64,000 nt of DNA from Spirosoma sp. KCTC 42546 (GTDB lineage: Bacteria > Bacteroidota > Bacteroidia > Cytophagales > Spirosomataceae), in assembly GCF_006965485.1 (NCBI RefSeq), contig NZ_CP041360.1, positions 3,658,001-3,722,000 on the forward strand, read 5' to 3'. How positions within the stretch are numbered: position 1 is the first letter of the stretch; every line of letters starts with the position of its first letter. A program made the position numbers and the translations under genes. The notes beneath the pieces were generated by a model, which saw only the letters and a program-made list of their open reading frames with translations, was not told the DNA's origin and ran no database searches. This document shows positions 51,957-63,064 of the stretch, piece by piece.

Positions 51957-51996
51957 ACTCAAGGCAGCTATGAACGTGAACTAGGCTACTGGAACT

Positions 51997-52028
51997 AAAA
52001 AGGTGGCCCGTTGCCAGACCACCTTTTT
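51997..52028. terminator. bidirectional terminator between the kinase and katG
   Basis: AAAAAGGTGG (51997-52006) pairs with CCACCTTTTT (52019-52028); each side has an A or T run. It lies about 40 bases from each of the two convergent stops. Confidence 0.75.
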
Positions 52029-52061
52029 TCACTAGAATTCAAATAACCATTGCTTTCGCAA

Positions 52062-54344
<2,283 letters not shown>

Positions 54345-54361
54345 TTAATTGTTTAACGAGC

Positions 54362-54369
54362 CAAATCTA
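54362..54369 (-). promoter_or_regulatory. -7 box of katG
   Basis: On the minus strand TAGATTTG matches TAnnTTTG. No good -33 box is found at the expected distance, consistent with activator dependence. The leader would be about 25 bases. Confidence 0.5.
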
Positions 54370-54383
54370 GACTAATCTTTGCT

Positions 54384-54428
54384 ATAGTTTTCATCTATTG
54401 TTTTTATCTACCTATAGATAAAATCTAT
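54384..54428 (-). promoter_or_regulatory. tandem OxyR-type operator upstream of katG
   Basis: Two motifs, ATAGTTTTCATCTAT (54384-54398) and ATAGATAAAATCTAT (54414-54428), each fit the E. coli OxyR element ATAGnTnnnAnCTAT at every fixed position. They are 15 bases apart edge to edge (7 in E. coli) and centred near -34 and -64 from the predicted start, a usual activator position. The regulator gene is not in this window. Confidence 0.65.
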
Positions 54429-54484
54429 TTACTGGTAAAAGTATGCCAGCCAAGGAAGCGTGGTATAAATGGTAAAATACGGCC

Positions 54485-55108
54485 TTAGTCCAGATCGACT
54501 ACCAGTTCATTCAATCGGGCCAGCCAGACCGTACGGTACCCGCAGGTGGGATCTTCTGTAACGTGCTCGACAACGGTAAAGCCTTGTTCCTGAAGAAGGG
54601 CTTGGTAGTCAGCAGAATCTAAGCTGGCGTGGTAAAGCGGCTCCCCCTGATAGTTGCCAATTGCTTCGCCGTAGGCAGGACCACTTGTAAAGAGTAAGGC
54701 TGCACCCTGGGAAGCGTACGTTCGAAAAACGGGGAACATGCAATGCTGGTCAGCATGGGTAAGGTGAAAGAAACTGTCCCATGCTAAAATGCCCTGAAAT
54801 TTCTTCTTAATAACAACGGTTCGCATGTCAGCTACTATCCAGTTTTGCTCAGGAAAGCGGTTCCTGCATAGGTCAATGAACGTGGGGGAAGTATCAACGC
54901 CAGTTACCGAGCAACCTTGCTCAAGTAAGTATTTTGCAATCGGCTCGCCCATACCGCATCCTAAATCAAGAATTGAAGCACCGGGTGGGTTGAGCGCAAG
55001 AAAACGATCAAGCCACGCTTTCTCAAACAGGCTACGACTTCGCTCCTTATTCCATTGCAAGGCATTCCGTTGATATAAACTACTGATCCGTTCGGCGTCT
55101 GATTGCAT
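54485..55108 (-). CDS. class I SAM-dependent methyltransferase
   Basis: A 207-residue methyltransferase of the Rossmann-like class I fold. SAM-binding motif I is ASILDLGCGMGEPIAKYLLE, with the acidic end of motif II in VTGVDTSPTFIDLC and the motif III region IVADMRT. YQRNALQWNKERSRSLFEKA at the N-terminus is common in methyltransferase-11/25-type proteins. The acceptor is unknown, and a small molecule is more likely than a macromolecule from the lack of extra domains. The gene is probably monocistronic. The next gene on the same strand lies 49 bases upstream (55158), so co-transcription is possible. Confidence 0.85.
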   Translation of the reverse strand: MQSDAERISSLYQRNALQWNKERSRSLFEKAWLDRFLALNPPGASILDLGCGMGEPIAKYLLEQGCSVTGVDTSPTFIDLCRNRFPEQNWIVADMRTVVIKKKFQGILAWDSFFHLTHADQHCMFPVFRTYASQGAALLFTSGPAYGEAIGNYQGEPLYHASLDSADYQALLQEQGFTVVEHVTEDPTCGYRTVWLARLNELVVDLD

Positions 55109-55157
55109 GGGTATAAAAATACGGTTAGGGTTTCATCAGATTGACCGGGTTGTTGAC

Positions 55158-56426
55158 TTATTTATGACTCGAAGTGGCAGAATCAAACACCCGGCAAAAA
55201 TTACCACCCCCTATTTTACCAATTTCGTCTTCGCTAAAGCCTGTCTTAAGTAACGCATCAACGACCGCGTAATAGAAACCAGCCTGCTGATCCTGCCAGG
55301 CTTCGTTCGTACGTTCGCCAATTCGGCCGCTATTTCTACCGCCGGGGCCATTTTGACTAGCATTACCCGGACGACCATCCTGAGGTGGCGTACCGGGATT
55401 ACTTCCGCCCGGTTGGGGAGCTAGGCCACCCGGTCTAGAACCAAAGCTAGCGGCAGATCGGTAAGCCGGAGTCAGTTTGGTATCGGTGCCGATGCAGACA
55501 TGGTCAACGCCGATGACGTCAACCAAAGCTCTGATATTCTGGGCATAGGCTAGGGTTGAATCTGCCAGATGTGTCCATACCCCAATAACTCCACCTGCGT
55601 TGGCAACCCGTTTCGCCTGTTCCTTACTGATGAGCCGTGGGCGCATCATTTTAGCCATATTTTCATTCTGTCCCAGTTGTGTATCGAGCCCGGTATGAGA
55701 GATGAGCACCGGGTGGGTTGTGAGTTTTAAGGCCGCATTTATTGTATCATTGCTGCAATGGGTAAGGTCTATAAGAATACCGAGCTTATTACATTCTCGG
55801 ATGACATCGGCACCGAACGCAGTTAGTCCACCGTACTGAGCGGGTTTTGTGTAAACGTCACCCAAAGGCAAGGATGCATCGTTGTCATGAAGCAGTCCAA
55901 GGTGCCGCAAGCCTCGGTTGTATGCTACCCCAAGCCGATCCAGATGCCCTTCCAGAAAGTGACCACCCTCAACCGATTGAATAAGGGCTGGCTGGTGCTT
56001 CGTATAAGCAGAACGCAGGTCGGCCAGATTCATTGAACGCTTTAGGTTGTTGCTTTGCAGCATCTGGTCCATTGCATCCAATCCGGTTATGAACCGATTA
56101 TAGGCATCGCCAGGGTTACGTAACTGTTGATAGTCAACAGCAAATGTCATGCAGATAGCCGATAAGCCTGACTTCTTCATCTCGCCCGCCAGATCGACTG
56201 TTGGACCCGGCAACTCGGCAGCATCTAGGGGCACATCGATATGATTGTGAGTATCAACGCCAATCGTGTTGGCTACGATTGTGGTTACCCTTGGATCGAT
56301 CTCATCTGGATTGGCTGCATCGCCAGACCATGACAGCAGCGGGTTCATGGCCAGTACTGTTCCTGCCCCGGTTAAGGTGTTGATAAATGTCCGCCGTGTC
56401 CATGCCTGCTGGTTATTTTTTTTCAT
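55158..56426 (-). CDS. membrane dipeptidase (peptidase M19), Tat-exported
   Basis: A 422-residue metallopeptidase of the renal dipeptidase family. The N-terminus has a Tat-like signal with TRRTFINTLTGAGTVLAMNP. Zinc-site features: GVDTHNHIDVP (first His pair), SVEGGHFLEGHLDRLG (bridging Glu), LIDLTHCSNDT (His) and LISHTGLD (His). VDHVCIGTDTKLTP holds the later conserved Asp. The family cleaves dipeptides, including those with D-residues. Between about residues 320 and 368 a Gly/Pro/Asn/Arg-rich stretch (PGGLAPQPGGSNPG and GRPGNASQNGPGG) interrupts the fold and is probably a surface loop. Confidence 0.9.
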   Translation of the reverse strand: MKKNNQQAWTRRTFINTLTGAGTVLAMNPLLSWSGDAANPDEIDPRVTTIVANTIGVDTHNHIDVPLDAAELPGPTVDLAGEMKKSGLSAICMTFAVDYQQLRNPGDAYNRFITGLDAMDQMLQSNNLKRSMNLADLRSAYTKHQPALIQSVEGGHFLEGHLDRLGVAYNRGLRHLGLLHDNDASLPLGDVYTKPAQYGGLTAFGADVIRECNKLGILIDLTHCSNDTINAALKLTTHPVLISHTGLDTQLGQNENMAKMMRPRLISKEQAKRVANAGGVIGVWTHLADSTLAYAQNIRALVDVIGVDHVCIGTDTKLTPAYRSAASFGSRPGGLAPQPGGSNPGTPPQDGRPGNASQNGPGGRNSGRIGERTNEAWQDQQAGFYYAVVDALLKTGFSEDEIGKIGGGNFCRVFDSATSSHK

Positions 56427-56631
56427 GATTTTCAGTTAGGTGAATTGCCAGAAGGATTGGATTCTTCCACCGCTGATTTCTGATCAGCATCGTTTGATAA
56501 AGACAGACCTTCTGGAATACCCTGGTTTTGACCGATTGGGTATTTTCAATACCGTATACGCATGTCAAGTGCTGTATTGTTGCACCCATACCAATCGTAG
56601 CTGTAGAGCAATTTTGGTCAGTTCACCTTAC

Positions 56632-57042
56632 CTATTTTTCTCTTTTGAAGGCAACCGCTTCAATTTCCACTAAGTAGTCGGGATTGGCTAAACCGGCAAC
56701 AATGATTCCAGTAATTACAGGGGGATTACTTAATTTTTTCAGAAAGCCTTGAGCGCCTTCAAAGCCCTTTCGTACGTCCTGGCCTTGAACAATATAAATT
56801 GTTAATTTAAACAAGTCATCTACCGTGGCATCGCAGGCATTTAGAGCAGTTTCAATATTTTTTAAAACATACTCTGTTTGTAAGGTTATATCACCTTTCC
56901 CAATTATTTCCAGGTCTTTTGTTATTGCGTTCTGGCCGCCAATATAAATTGTACTTCCATTTCCTTTTGTAATGGCTACCTGAGAGAAAGCAGGATTTTT
57001 TAGTAATTGGTCCGGGTTCAGAAATTCTATGCTTGAGTTCAT
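56632..57042 (-). CDS. RidA family protein
   Basis: A 136-residue YjgF/RidA-family protein. Start at 57042 (MNSSIEFLNPDQLLKNPAFS) is preferred to an upstream frame. Signature parts are SQVAITKGNGSTIYIGGQNA, LQTEYVLKNIETALNACDAT, KLTIYIVQGQDVRKGFE and NPPVITGIIVAGLANPDYLV then EIEAVAF. Classical RidA deaminates reactive enamine/imine intermediates; the key Arg seen in active members (I/VRxxx) is replaced here in the NPPVITGIIV region, so this may belong to a non-deaminating subgroup. Cytoplasmic. Followed by the EthD-like gene upstream on the same strand (57161), possibly with it in one unit. Confidence 0.85.
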   Translation of the reverse strand: MNSSIEFLNPDQLLKNPAFSQVAITKGNGSTIYIGGQNAITKDLEIIGKGDITLQTEYVLKNIETALNACDATVDDLFKLTIYIVQGQDVRKGFEGAQGFLKKLSNPPVITGIIVAGLANPDYLVEIEAVAFKREK

Positions 57043-57160
57043 AGTGTATGGATGTTGGTTAGTCAATGAACATGAACTAGTTAACAAGACCTATGTCGCA
57101 CACAACGCCGAAGAGCAAATCTCAACTGGACAAACCGGGCGTTTCTGAAAAGTTTAAAAA

Positions 57161-57586
57161 TCACTTTACCACCTCACTAATCAGTATAGTAGGACTGATA
57201 TTGGTGTACTTCGGAAAATCTGCCCGTATAGCCTCTCTATTGGGGGCGATAGCCGCCTGATAATCAGGTAGACTCTTAACATAAAAACTTCCAATAGCCA
57301 TGAATGGTAATGGAGAGTTGGGGATTCCACTTGAAATACCTTTTTCTATGGTATAACGTACCAAATTAGACCCTAACAAACCTGCTACAAATGGCATATG
57401 ACTTTTTTCGTAATAATCCATATCGAACGTTTTACCTTCTGCATAAGGGTATAAAATGGACACCTTAACCAAACCTTTTTCGACAACGTCCGCTTGATTT
57501 TCGGATTTAGGAGCCTGCTTTTGTTGAGCAAATGTTGAAAAACATGGGCCCAGAACTAATAAAACGAATACGAGTTTACGTTTCAT
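57161..57586 (-). CDS. EthD-domain family secreted protein
   Basis: A 141-residue protein with a signal peptide (MKRKLVFVLLVLGPCFSTFA then Q). The rest is a dimeric alpha+beta barrel domain of the EthD family: VKVSILYPYAEGKTFDMDYY, EKSHMPFVAGLLGSN, FMAIGSFYVKSLPDYQAAIA and FPKYTNISPTILISEVVK. EthD was named from ether degradation, but most members have no known activity. A secreted version is unusual, because typical members are cytoplasmic. Adjacent to RidA on the same strand with 118 bases between the genes. Confidence 0.8.
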   Translation of the reverse strand: MKRKLVFVLLVLGPCFSTFAQQKQAPKSENQADVVEKGLVKVSILYPYAEGKTFDMDYYEKSHMPFVAGLLGSNLVRYTIEKGISSGIPNSPLPFMAIGSFYVKSLPDYQAAIAPNREAIRADFPKYTNISPTILISEVVK

Positions 57587-57657
57587 ACTGCTATTTTTTA
57601 ATTGTTTCTATATTAAAAAGCATTGATTATGAGTAAGTTAACTTCCTGAGCTACTGA

Positions 57658-57756
57658 ATTCATGCCTTTGGGATCGAGAATCCTGTTGACCGAAAGCTAC
57701 CACAAGCGGAGCAGCTAGAAACCCTGTTGGCTAATCCGATTTTGCAATTTGGTTAA
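57658..57756 (+). pseudogene. gene remnant (C-terminal fragment, family unknown)
   Basis: An open stretch of 32 codons after an in-frame TGA reads AFGIENPVDRKLPQAEQLET and ends LLANPILQFG before TAA. Its composition is protein-like with normal codon choice, but there is no start. I cannot name the parent protein. Confidence 0.35.
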
Positions 57757-57936
57757 TATTTTTAAACTCTTCCAGGATTTCCTTTTGAAACTAAATGGTT
57801 GTTATTCTGCTCCATTAATCGACCAGGTTGGGAGTTGAACGTTTTGCTTCCTAAGCCAACTATATATACCAGCACACCCAACATGAACTTACTCAGCCTA
57901 TCTATAAATCTGAATTTTAAGCATTCAAACTAACTC

Positions 57937-57993
57937 TGACTTGTCCTGGAAAAAGTTAACCAGTTTGTGGTCAACTTTTTCCAGGACAAGTCA
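57937..57993. repeat. 25-bp near-perfect inverted repeat
   Basis: The arms 57937-57961 and 57969-57993 pair at 24 of 25 positions around AGTTTGT; the outer 21 bases (starting TGACTTGTCCTGGAAAAAG) pair perfectly. It may be paired insertion-sequence ends or a miniature element; no transposase is adjacent. Confidence 0.65.
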
Positions 57994-58047
57994 AAAATGA
58001 TTTCTTCAAAATGAGGTGATTTAGGACACATCTTTCAACGAAAACCT

Positions 58048-58143
58048 ATGAGTCATTCAATATGGGTTGTTACAGGTAGTTCTTTTGTTAATAACCGGAT
58101 TCAGATTTGGCTGGCTAGAGAATGTCTCCTTCAATGTTTCTGA
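58048..58143 (+). pseudogene. possible 5' fragment of a short-chain dehydrogenase gene
   Basis: The frame opens MSHSIWVVTGSS, like the start of many SDR proteins (ITGxSxGIG), then loses the pattern after TGSS and stops at TGA (58141-58143). It is likely the truncated beginning of an SDR gene, though chance resemblance cannot be excluded. Confidence 0.3.
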
Positions 58144-58328
58144 TAATTCCTATAAGGTGTACCTAAATTTAGTCAATATTGAACCTAAAAATAAATTGGC
58201 ACCTAACTACCACTTCAAAAACGCAAATTACCCATCAAGTGTGTTAATGACTCAATCGCAATGTAGAAGCCTTTCCTAAATGGTTAACATAAATCGAAAA
58301 GGATGTAATTTTATCTTATCGTCTTTAT

Positions 58329-60401
58329 ATGTTTACACCGTTCTGCCATCGATTTATCCTGCTTTTGGTGGCATTAATCTGCCCAGGGTTTCTGTATGCC
58401 CAATCCCAAACAATCGATAGTTTACAAAAGCTATTACCCACTCTCCAGGCAACAGCTCGAATTGATGCGATTAATGCGCTAAGTGAAGCGTTCTGGAGTT
58501 TGCGAAACCTTGATTCTTCTAAAGCACTCGCCTTCAGGGCTGCTGAAGAGTCAACAGCTTGCAACTATCAATTAGGACTTGGTGAGGCATTAACTAACTT
58601 GGCTACCATCGATTACGAAATTGGAAATTTTGTTGAAATGGAGAAAAGAAGCCGTATTGCCATTTCTCTTTTTACAAAAAAACATGCAGAAAAACGACTG
58701 GCTAGGGCCTGTTCTCTGTTAGGACAGGCAATTTGGGCGCAAAGCAAATTTGACCCAGCAATCGAAGTCTTTAATCAGGCAGCCTTCTATTTTGGCCAAT
58801 ATAAAGACTCAACTGCTCTAGGCAGAACATTTGGCCGGATGGCTTTATTAGAAGAAGAACGAGGGAATTACGAATTAGCGTTTCAATACAGCTTAAAGGC
58901 CCTGAAATTTAGCCAAAATGAAGCTTATTTTTCTTTAGGGCAGCTATATGCTGATGTAGGTGATTATGAAACTGCCCGAGATTATTATGGAAAAATCAAC
59001 CAACGACTTAAGCTAGGCACCTACCTTAAACTTGGTGAAACTTATTACCTACAAGCGAAGTATGATTCAGCTCTTTATTACTACCAATTACACATAAAAG
59101 AGAGCCGTGATTTACCAAAAAAAACATTGACCAAAACTTACGCGCTTCTAGGTGGATTATACCTGAAATTAAAAAATTACAAGACAGCTCTATCGTACCT
59201 AAACATTTCACTTACTGATTTTAAAATTGACAATAATCGCAATTGGGTTATGCGTGTATTGCTTGAATTGGGCAAAACCTATAAGGAGACAGGTGAGGTA
59301 AACAAATCAATTTCTACAATAAATGAGCTGCTGACGTACGCTGAGGAGTCAGGTGCCAAACAGTATATGCGGGATGCCCATTACTTATTGTTCCAGTTAT
59401 TTGAGGACTTAAACCAAGAGAATCGCGCTTATTTACACCTTAAACGCTATACAACGCTCAACAATGAGATCGGGATTGATTTGTCAGTCCGAAAACTAGC
59501 CTTTTATAAAACTTCCTACGAGCGGGAGCAGGCACAACTAAAAATTACCCTGTTAAACCAGCAAAAGCAATTGCAACAGGAGGAATTGAAACAGACGGCT
59601 CAGCAACGCCAATTTCTGTTCATTGGCCTACTGGCGATCGCTCTCATTGGGATTGTGTTGATCCGAAATACGCTATTGAAAAGACGCGAGGAGAAGCACC
59701 TCAGAGAACTGGCGGAAACGGAACTCCGAATACAAAAGCTCGAGACAAAAAAGCAATTGGGCGAACTGGAAATGCAGGTTCTTCGAACGCAAATGAATCC
59801 ACATTTTCTATTCAATTCACTGAATTCAATCAACCGATTCATTCTGCAAAATAATAAATCCCAAGCTTCGCTATACCTGACTAAGTTTTCGAGACTTGTA
59901 CGGATGATCCTGCAAAATTCGCAGAATAAACTCATCACGTTGGAGCAGGAACTGGAATCGTTAAAGCTGTATTTGAGCCTGGAATCTCTCCGTTTTGACG
60001 ACCATTTTTCATATACCATCACAATTGAGGAAGAGCTCGATGCTGAGGCACTTAAAGTGCCTCCCTTAATTATCCAGCCATATGTGGAAAATGCCGTCTG
60101 GCATGGATTAATGCATAAGGAAGAAAAAGGCCAAATGAATATAGACGTATCTAGCGATAAGGGGTTTATCTATATCAAAATTTTGGATAACGGCATTGGT
60201 CGTCAAAAGTCAACTACCTTACAGGAGAGTATAGATGAGACCCATAAGCCAATGGGGCTGGGCATTACTTCGGAACGAATTGCCCTGTTACAGGAGTCAG
60301 TGTCAAAAGACTCTGTTGTGGTCATCAATGACCTTATTGACTCGAATGGTACTCCATGTGGTACAGAGGTTATCCTTCAATTACCCGAGCTGTATGATTA
60401 A
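58329..60401 (+). CDS. TPR sensor histidine kinase, LytS/YehU-type
   Basis: A 690-residue membrane sensor. Signal peptide (FILLLVALICPGFLYAQ) and about eight TPR-like repeats in the periplasm (ALTNLATIDYEIGNFVEMEK, ALLGGLYLKLKNYKTALSYL). One transmembrane helix (FLFIGLLAIALIGIVLI), a coiled coil, then the His_kinase domain (PF06580). The phosphoacceptor site is QMNPHFLFNSLNSINRFIL and the ATPase part has PPLIIQPYVENAVWHGLMH, ILDNGIGRQKST and MGLGITSERIALLQ. It is coupled to the next gene, whose ATG overlaps its stop by eight bases. Confidence 0.93.
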   Translation: MFTPFCHRFILLLVALICPGFLYAQSQTIDSLQKLLPTLQATARIDAINALSEAFWSLRNLDSSKALAFRAAEESTACNYQLGLGEALTNLATIDYEIGNFVEMEKRSRIAISLFTKKHAEKRLARACSLLGQAIWAQSKFDPAIEVFNQAAFYFGQYKDSTALGRTFGRMALLEEERGNYELAFQYSLKALKFSQNEAYFSLGQLYADVGDYETARDYYGKINQRLKLGTYLKLGETYYLQAKYDSALYYYQLHIKESRDLPKKTLTKTYALLGGLYLKLKNYKTALSYLNISLTDFKIDNNRNWVMRVLLELGKTYKETGEVNKSISTINELLTYAEESGAKQYMRDAHYLLFQLFEDLNQENRAYLHLKRYTTLNNEIGIDLSVRKLAFYKTSYEREQAQLKITLLNQQKQLQQEELKQTAQQRQFLFIGLLAIALIGIVLIRNTLLKRREEKHLRELAETELRIQKLETKKQLGELEMQVLRTQMNPHFLFNSLNSINRFILQNNKSQASLYLTKFSRLVRMILQNSQNKLITLEQELESLKLYLSLESLRFDDHFSYTITIEEELDAEALKVPPLIIQPYVENAVWHGLMHKEEKGQMNIDVSSDKGFIYIKILDNGIGRQKSTTLQESIDETHKPMGLGITSERIALLQESVSKDSVVVINDLIDSNGTPCGTEVILQLPELYD

Positions 60402-61134
60402 AGCCATCCTGATCGATGACGAGGCCCATTGCCTGGATACGCTTAGTATCCTGCTGGCAGATCACTGCCCAGAGGTAACCATACTTCAGACCTGCCGATC
60501 CGCCAAAACGGCCATTGAGGCTATTGAACAAGCAAAACCCGATGTAATTTTTTTAGATATTCAAATGCCGGGCACCACCGGGTTTCAACTACTGGAGCAA
60601 TTGGGCCAGGTGTCATTTGCCGTTATTTTTACGACGAGCTATGATCAATATGCGATTAAGGCCATCCATCTTAGTGCACTCGACTATCTACTAAAACCTG
60701 TTGACCCTGCTGAATTGATAGTGGCAGTTGACAAGGTAAAACGACAAAAGGCTATACCTTCTCCGGAGCATTTTGAATTGCTTTTTGACCGACTTCATAA
60801 CAAGCTGAGCGGCTTTCGGAATATTGCCATTCCTACACTGGAAGGGTTTGAATTTATTCCCGTTGACCAACTTATTTTCTGTGAAGCCGATGATAATTAC
60901 ACATATCTTATCCTGAAAGATAAACGGAAAGTTATTGCCTCACGCACGCTGAAAGCTATAGAAGAGCAACTACGGGAATTCCCCTATTTTGTCCGTGTTC
61001 ACCATTCCTACATTGTCAATATAAATGAAGTGACCAAATATGTTCGTGGTGAAGGAGGGTATTTAATTATGAGTGATAGTTCGGTTGTTAATGTTTCCCG
61101 TAGCCGCAAGGAAGCGCTGCTCAAGTTGTTTTGA
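60394..61134 (+). CDS. LytTR-type response regulator
   Basis: A 246-residue response regulator. The start at 60394 opens the receiver domain: MIKAILIDDEAHCLDTLSIL with the acidic pair, the phosphoacceptor Asp in DVIFLDIQMPGTTGFQ, then VIFTTSYDQYAIKAI and YLLKPVDPAEL. The C-terminal LytTR DNA-binding domain has LIFCEADDNYTYLILKD, RTLKAIEEQL and FVRVHHSYIVNINEVTKYVR. A longer upstream frame exists but lies inside the kinase gene. The eight-base overlap with the kinase stop shows translational coupling, so these are a cognate pair. Targets are unknown. Confidence 0.94.
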   Translation: MIKAILIDDEAHCLDTLSILLADHCPEVTILQTCRSAKTAIEAIEQAKPDVIFLDIQMPGTTGFQLLEQLGQVSFAVIFTTSYDQYAIKAIHLSALDYLLKPVDPAELIVAVDKVKRQKAIPSPEHFELLFDRLHNKLSGFRNIAIPTLEGFEFIPVDQLIFCEADDNYTYLILKDKRKVIASRTLKAIEEQLREFPYFVRVHHSYIVNINEVTKYVRGEGGYLIMSDSSVVNVSRSRKEALLKLF

Positions 61135-61691
61135 TGGATCGGTTAGAATACATATTCAGGCTAACTCTCAGTTCGAGTTGCAACGATTGTTTCCTTCAAC
61201 GGTCTACCCCTAGTCCAATCAGGACTTCGTCAATCCACTAGCCTGCTTCCAGTCTAATTTTCCAAATGCGCGGTTAACGCCATCTGGATCAAGATTTACT
61301 TCCCAATACTTCTTCTGAGGCTAACTCTTTCTGGGTGTATGGCAGGATTGTTATAAAAAATCCAGCTATATCCATACAACTACTTAGTAAACCCGTCAAC
61401 TACTCATTGCCACTTTTCGGAACCAATTCGGTCGGATAGCTTTGACTTGCAAGTCAATAAGCGGGCATTTGGGGTATGTCGTCAAGTGTAAGGTGGTTAG
61501 TCAGGTCGGACAGCTTGACCAACTCAATCAATTCCGTATGAATTAGACAGCGATGGGCAATTGGAGTTACAAGGGTCGGTTTAGCGGCAAGAAAGGACAT
61601 TCTGCATCCTCCTTGCCGCTTACCGAACAAGCTAAGGGCAGCTTGAGGGGCATCCGTAAAAAGCAGTTTACATTTAATCATATTGATAACT
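61135..61691. other. 557-base intergenic stretch, with a possible transposase remnant
   Basis: No intact gene. An imperfect hairpin (AGCGGCAAG near 61582 with CTTGCCGCT near 61613) lies upstream of the FG-GAP gene. A minus-strand frame at 61454-61702 looks accidental. The piece 61289-61379 reads like a decayed IS3-type transposase tail. Confidence 0.45.
61289..61379 (-). pseudogene. possible remnant of an IS3-type transposase C-terminus
   Basis: Read on the minus strand, one frame gives LYGYSWIFYNNPAIHPE and the next frame continues KELASEEVLGSKS to a stop. The layout FYN, four residues, H, then xSEEx near the end is that of the integrase tail of IS3-family transposases (FYNRKRRHSALGYMSPEEF). 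It requires a frameshift and is short, so confidence is low. Confidence 0.28.
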
Positions 61692-63023
61692 ATGAAACGC
61701 AAGTCAACAGTAGGGTACTATCTGGCAATAGCCCTTCGGGCATTTACTCTTTTTAGCACGTTCAGTCTACTTACAGTCGGGGCCGCCAATGCGCAGCACC
61801 CATTTTATGCCTTTGTCTATGGAGATGCCACGCCAACCTATGCAGACGCAACCTCTTCCCATGTGCCCCAGGACCCAGATCTACACGCATTAGATGCCAC
61901 ATTCGTCGATGTCGACAAAGACGGTGATCTGGATGTCGTCATTGCTGTTGAGATGGGAGCAAACCGGCTCTATCTGAATGATGGAAAAGGAAAACTCACC
62001 TGGAAAAAAGAGGCCTTTGGTACTGCCCGCCATGATAGTGAACATGTCTTAAGTGCCGATTTTAATAAAGATGGTTATCCTGATCTTGTATTTGTCGCCG
62101 AAGACGATCATGCTCATCAACTTTTTTACGGCGGTCCGGGCGGCACATTCAAGGAGGTGACCGACAGGCTTCCTGCCAAAAGTGAAGGCAATGCATTGGC
62201 TGTAGCCGATGTCAATAATGATGGCCTGCCAGACATTCTCATTGGTAATTCGGGTGAAGAAAGACCGGGTAAAACCGAGCGTGCTTCAGGCCAGGATTTT
62301 CTTTGGCTCAATGATGCAAAACGGCCTGGCTATTTTATTGACGCAACAATCACACACATGCCAAAAGATAATGACGACACCCAGGATATTAAACTGGCTG
62401 ATCTGGATGGGGATGGTGACCTGGACATGATCGTTGCCAACGAAACGCCCCCCAGTCGTTTACTCCTAAATGATGGTCAGGGCCATTTCTCAGATGCCTC
62501 CGATCGGCTGGAGTTGCTCGTACCGATGGAAACAAGGATGGTGCAGATTGTTGATGTGAATAGCGATAAGAAACCAGATCTGTTATTTTTTAACCTCACC
62601 AGCAACAATCACGGATGGGATAAAGACCCGCAGGTTCGCTTGCTGCTTAATGATGGAAACGGTCGCTTTACCGATCAGACAAAATCTCATTTGCCAGAAA
62701 ATCGATTTTCCAGTTGGGGAGGGGCTATCGTCGATTTTAATCGGGATGGTCGGCCAGATATTCTAGTAGGGGCTATTCAGGTACCGGGTTTTGTTCCGTT
62801 ACAGGTACGAGCCTGGAAAAATGAGGGTAATGGCCAATTCAAGGATGTGACAACGGAAGTTGTGCCTAGCTTAACGGTCGGACGTCATTGGGGAATGGCG
62901 CTAGGGGATTTAAACGGAGACGGTATCGACGATATCTTTATCGGTGCGTGGGGTACCCAAGCTCGTCTATTGCTCAGCCGCAGTCCAGTAAGCAGCGAAT
63001 CGACGAAATCTAAGGGTGAATAA
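61692..63023 (+). CDS. FG-GAP/VCBS-repeat secreted beta-propeller protein
   Basis: A 443-residue protein starting at 61692 (MKRKSTVGYYLAIALRAFT) with a signal peptide ending ANAQ. It contains about six FG-GAP-like repeats with calcium-binding loops, for example DVDKDGDLDVVIAVEMG, DFNKDGYPDLVFVAE, DVNNDGLPDILIGNSG, DLDGDGDLDMIVANE, DFNRDGRPDILVGA and DLNGDGIDDIFIGA, each followed by a strand such as LYLNDGKGKLTWK. The fold is an integrin-alpha-like seven-bladed propeller. It is secreted, probably binds proteins or glycans at the surface, and lacks a sorting domain. Followed by the partial FecR gene. Confidence 0.9.
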   Translation: MKRKSTVGYYLAIALRAFTLFSTFSLLTVGAANAQHPFYAFVYGDATPTYADATSSHVPQDPDLHALDATFVDVDKDGDLDVVIAVEMGANRLYLNDGKGKLTWKKEAFGTARHDSEHVLSADFNKDGYPDLVFVAEDDHAHQLFYGGPGGTFKEVTDRLPAKSEGNALAVADVNNDGLPDILIGNSGEERPGKTERASGQDFLWLNDAKRPGYFIDATITHMPKDNDDTQDIKLADLDGDGDLDMIVANETPPSRLLLNDGQGHFSDASDRLELLVPMETRMVQIVDVNSDKKPDLLFFNLTSNNHGWDKDPQVRLLLNDGNGRFTDQTKSHLPENRFSSWGGAIVDFNRDGRPDILVGAIQVPGFVPLQVRAWKNEGNGQFKDVTTEVVPSLTVGRHWGMALGDLNGDGIDDIFIGAWGTQARLLLSRSPVSSESTKSKGE

Positions 63024-63064
63024 TATCTAATTGATTATCAGTCAAATAGGTGAAAGTTGTAAAA

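Larger units (their letters stand above)
57587..58328. other. 742-base stretch without an intact gene; decayed sequence
   Basis: Contains two coding-like remnants (57658-57756 and 58048-58143), one long inverted repeat (57937-57993) and an open frame of 70 codons (58067-58279) whose composition does not look coding. The rest is AT-rich. It looks like a graveyard of former genes or an insertion scar. Confidence 0.55.

Noticed and set aside
57937..57993. 25-bp inverted repeat as a complete insertion sequence
   Set aside because: Only seven bases lie between the arms and no transposase is adjacent; at most it is paired ends or a miniature element.
58067..58279. 70-codon frame starting MLQVVLLLITGF
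   Set aside because: The hydrophobic start is an out-of-frame reading of the SDR-like fragment; the rest has no signal peptide logic, promoter or family pattern.
61454..61702. 82-codon minus-strand frame upstream of the FG-GAP gene
   Set aside because: It overlaps the start of the FG-GAP gene on the opposite strand and shows no domain; judged accidental.
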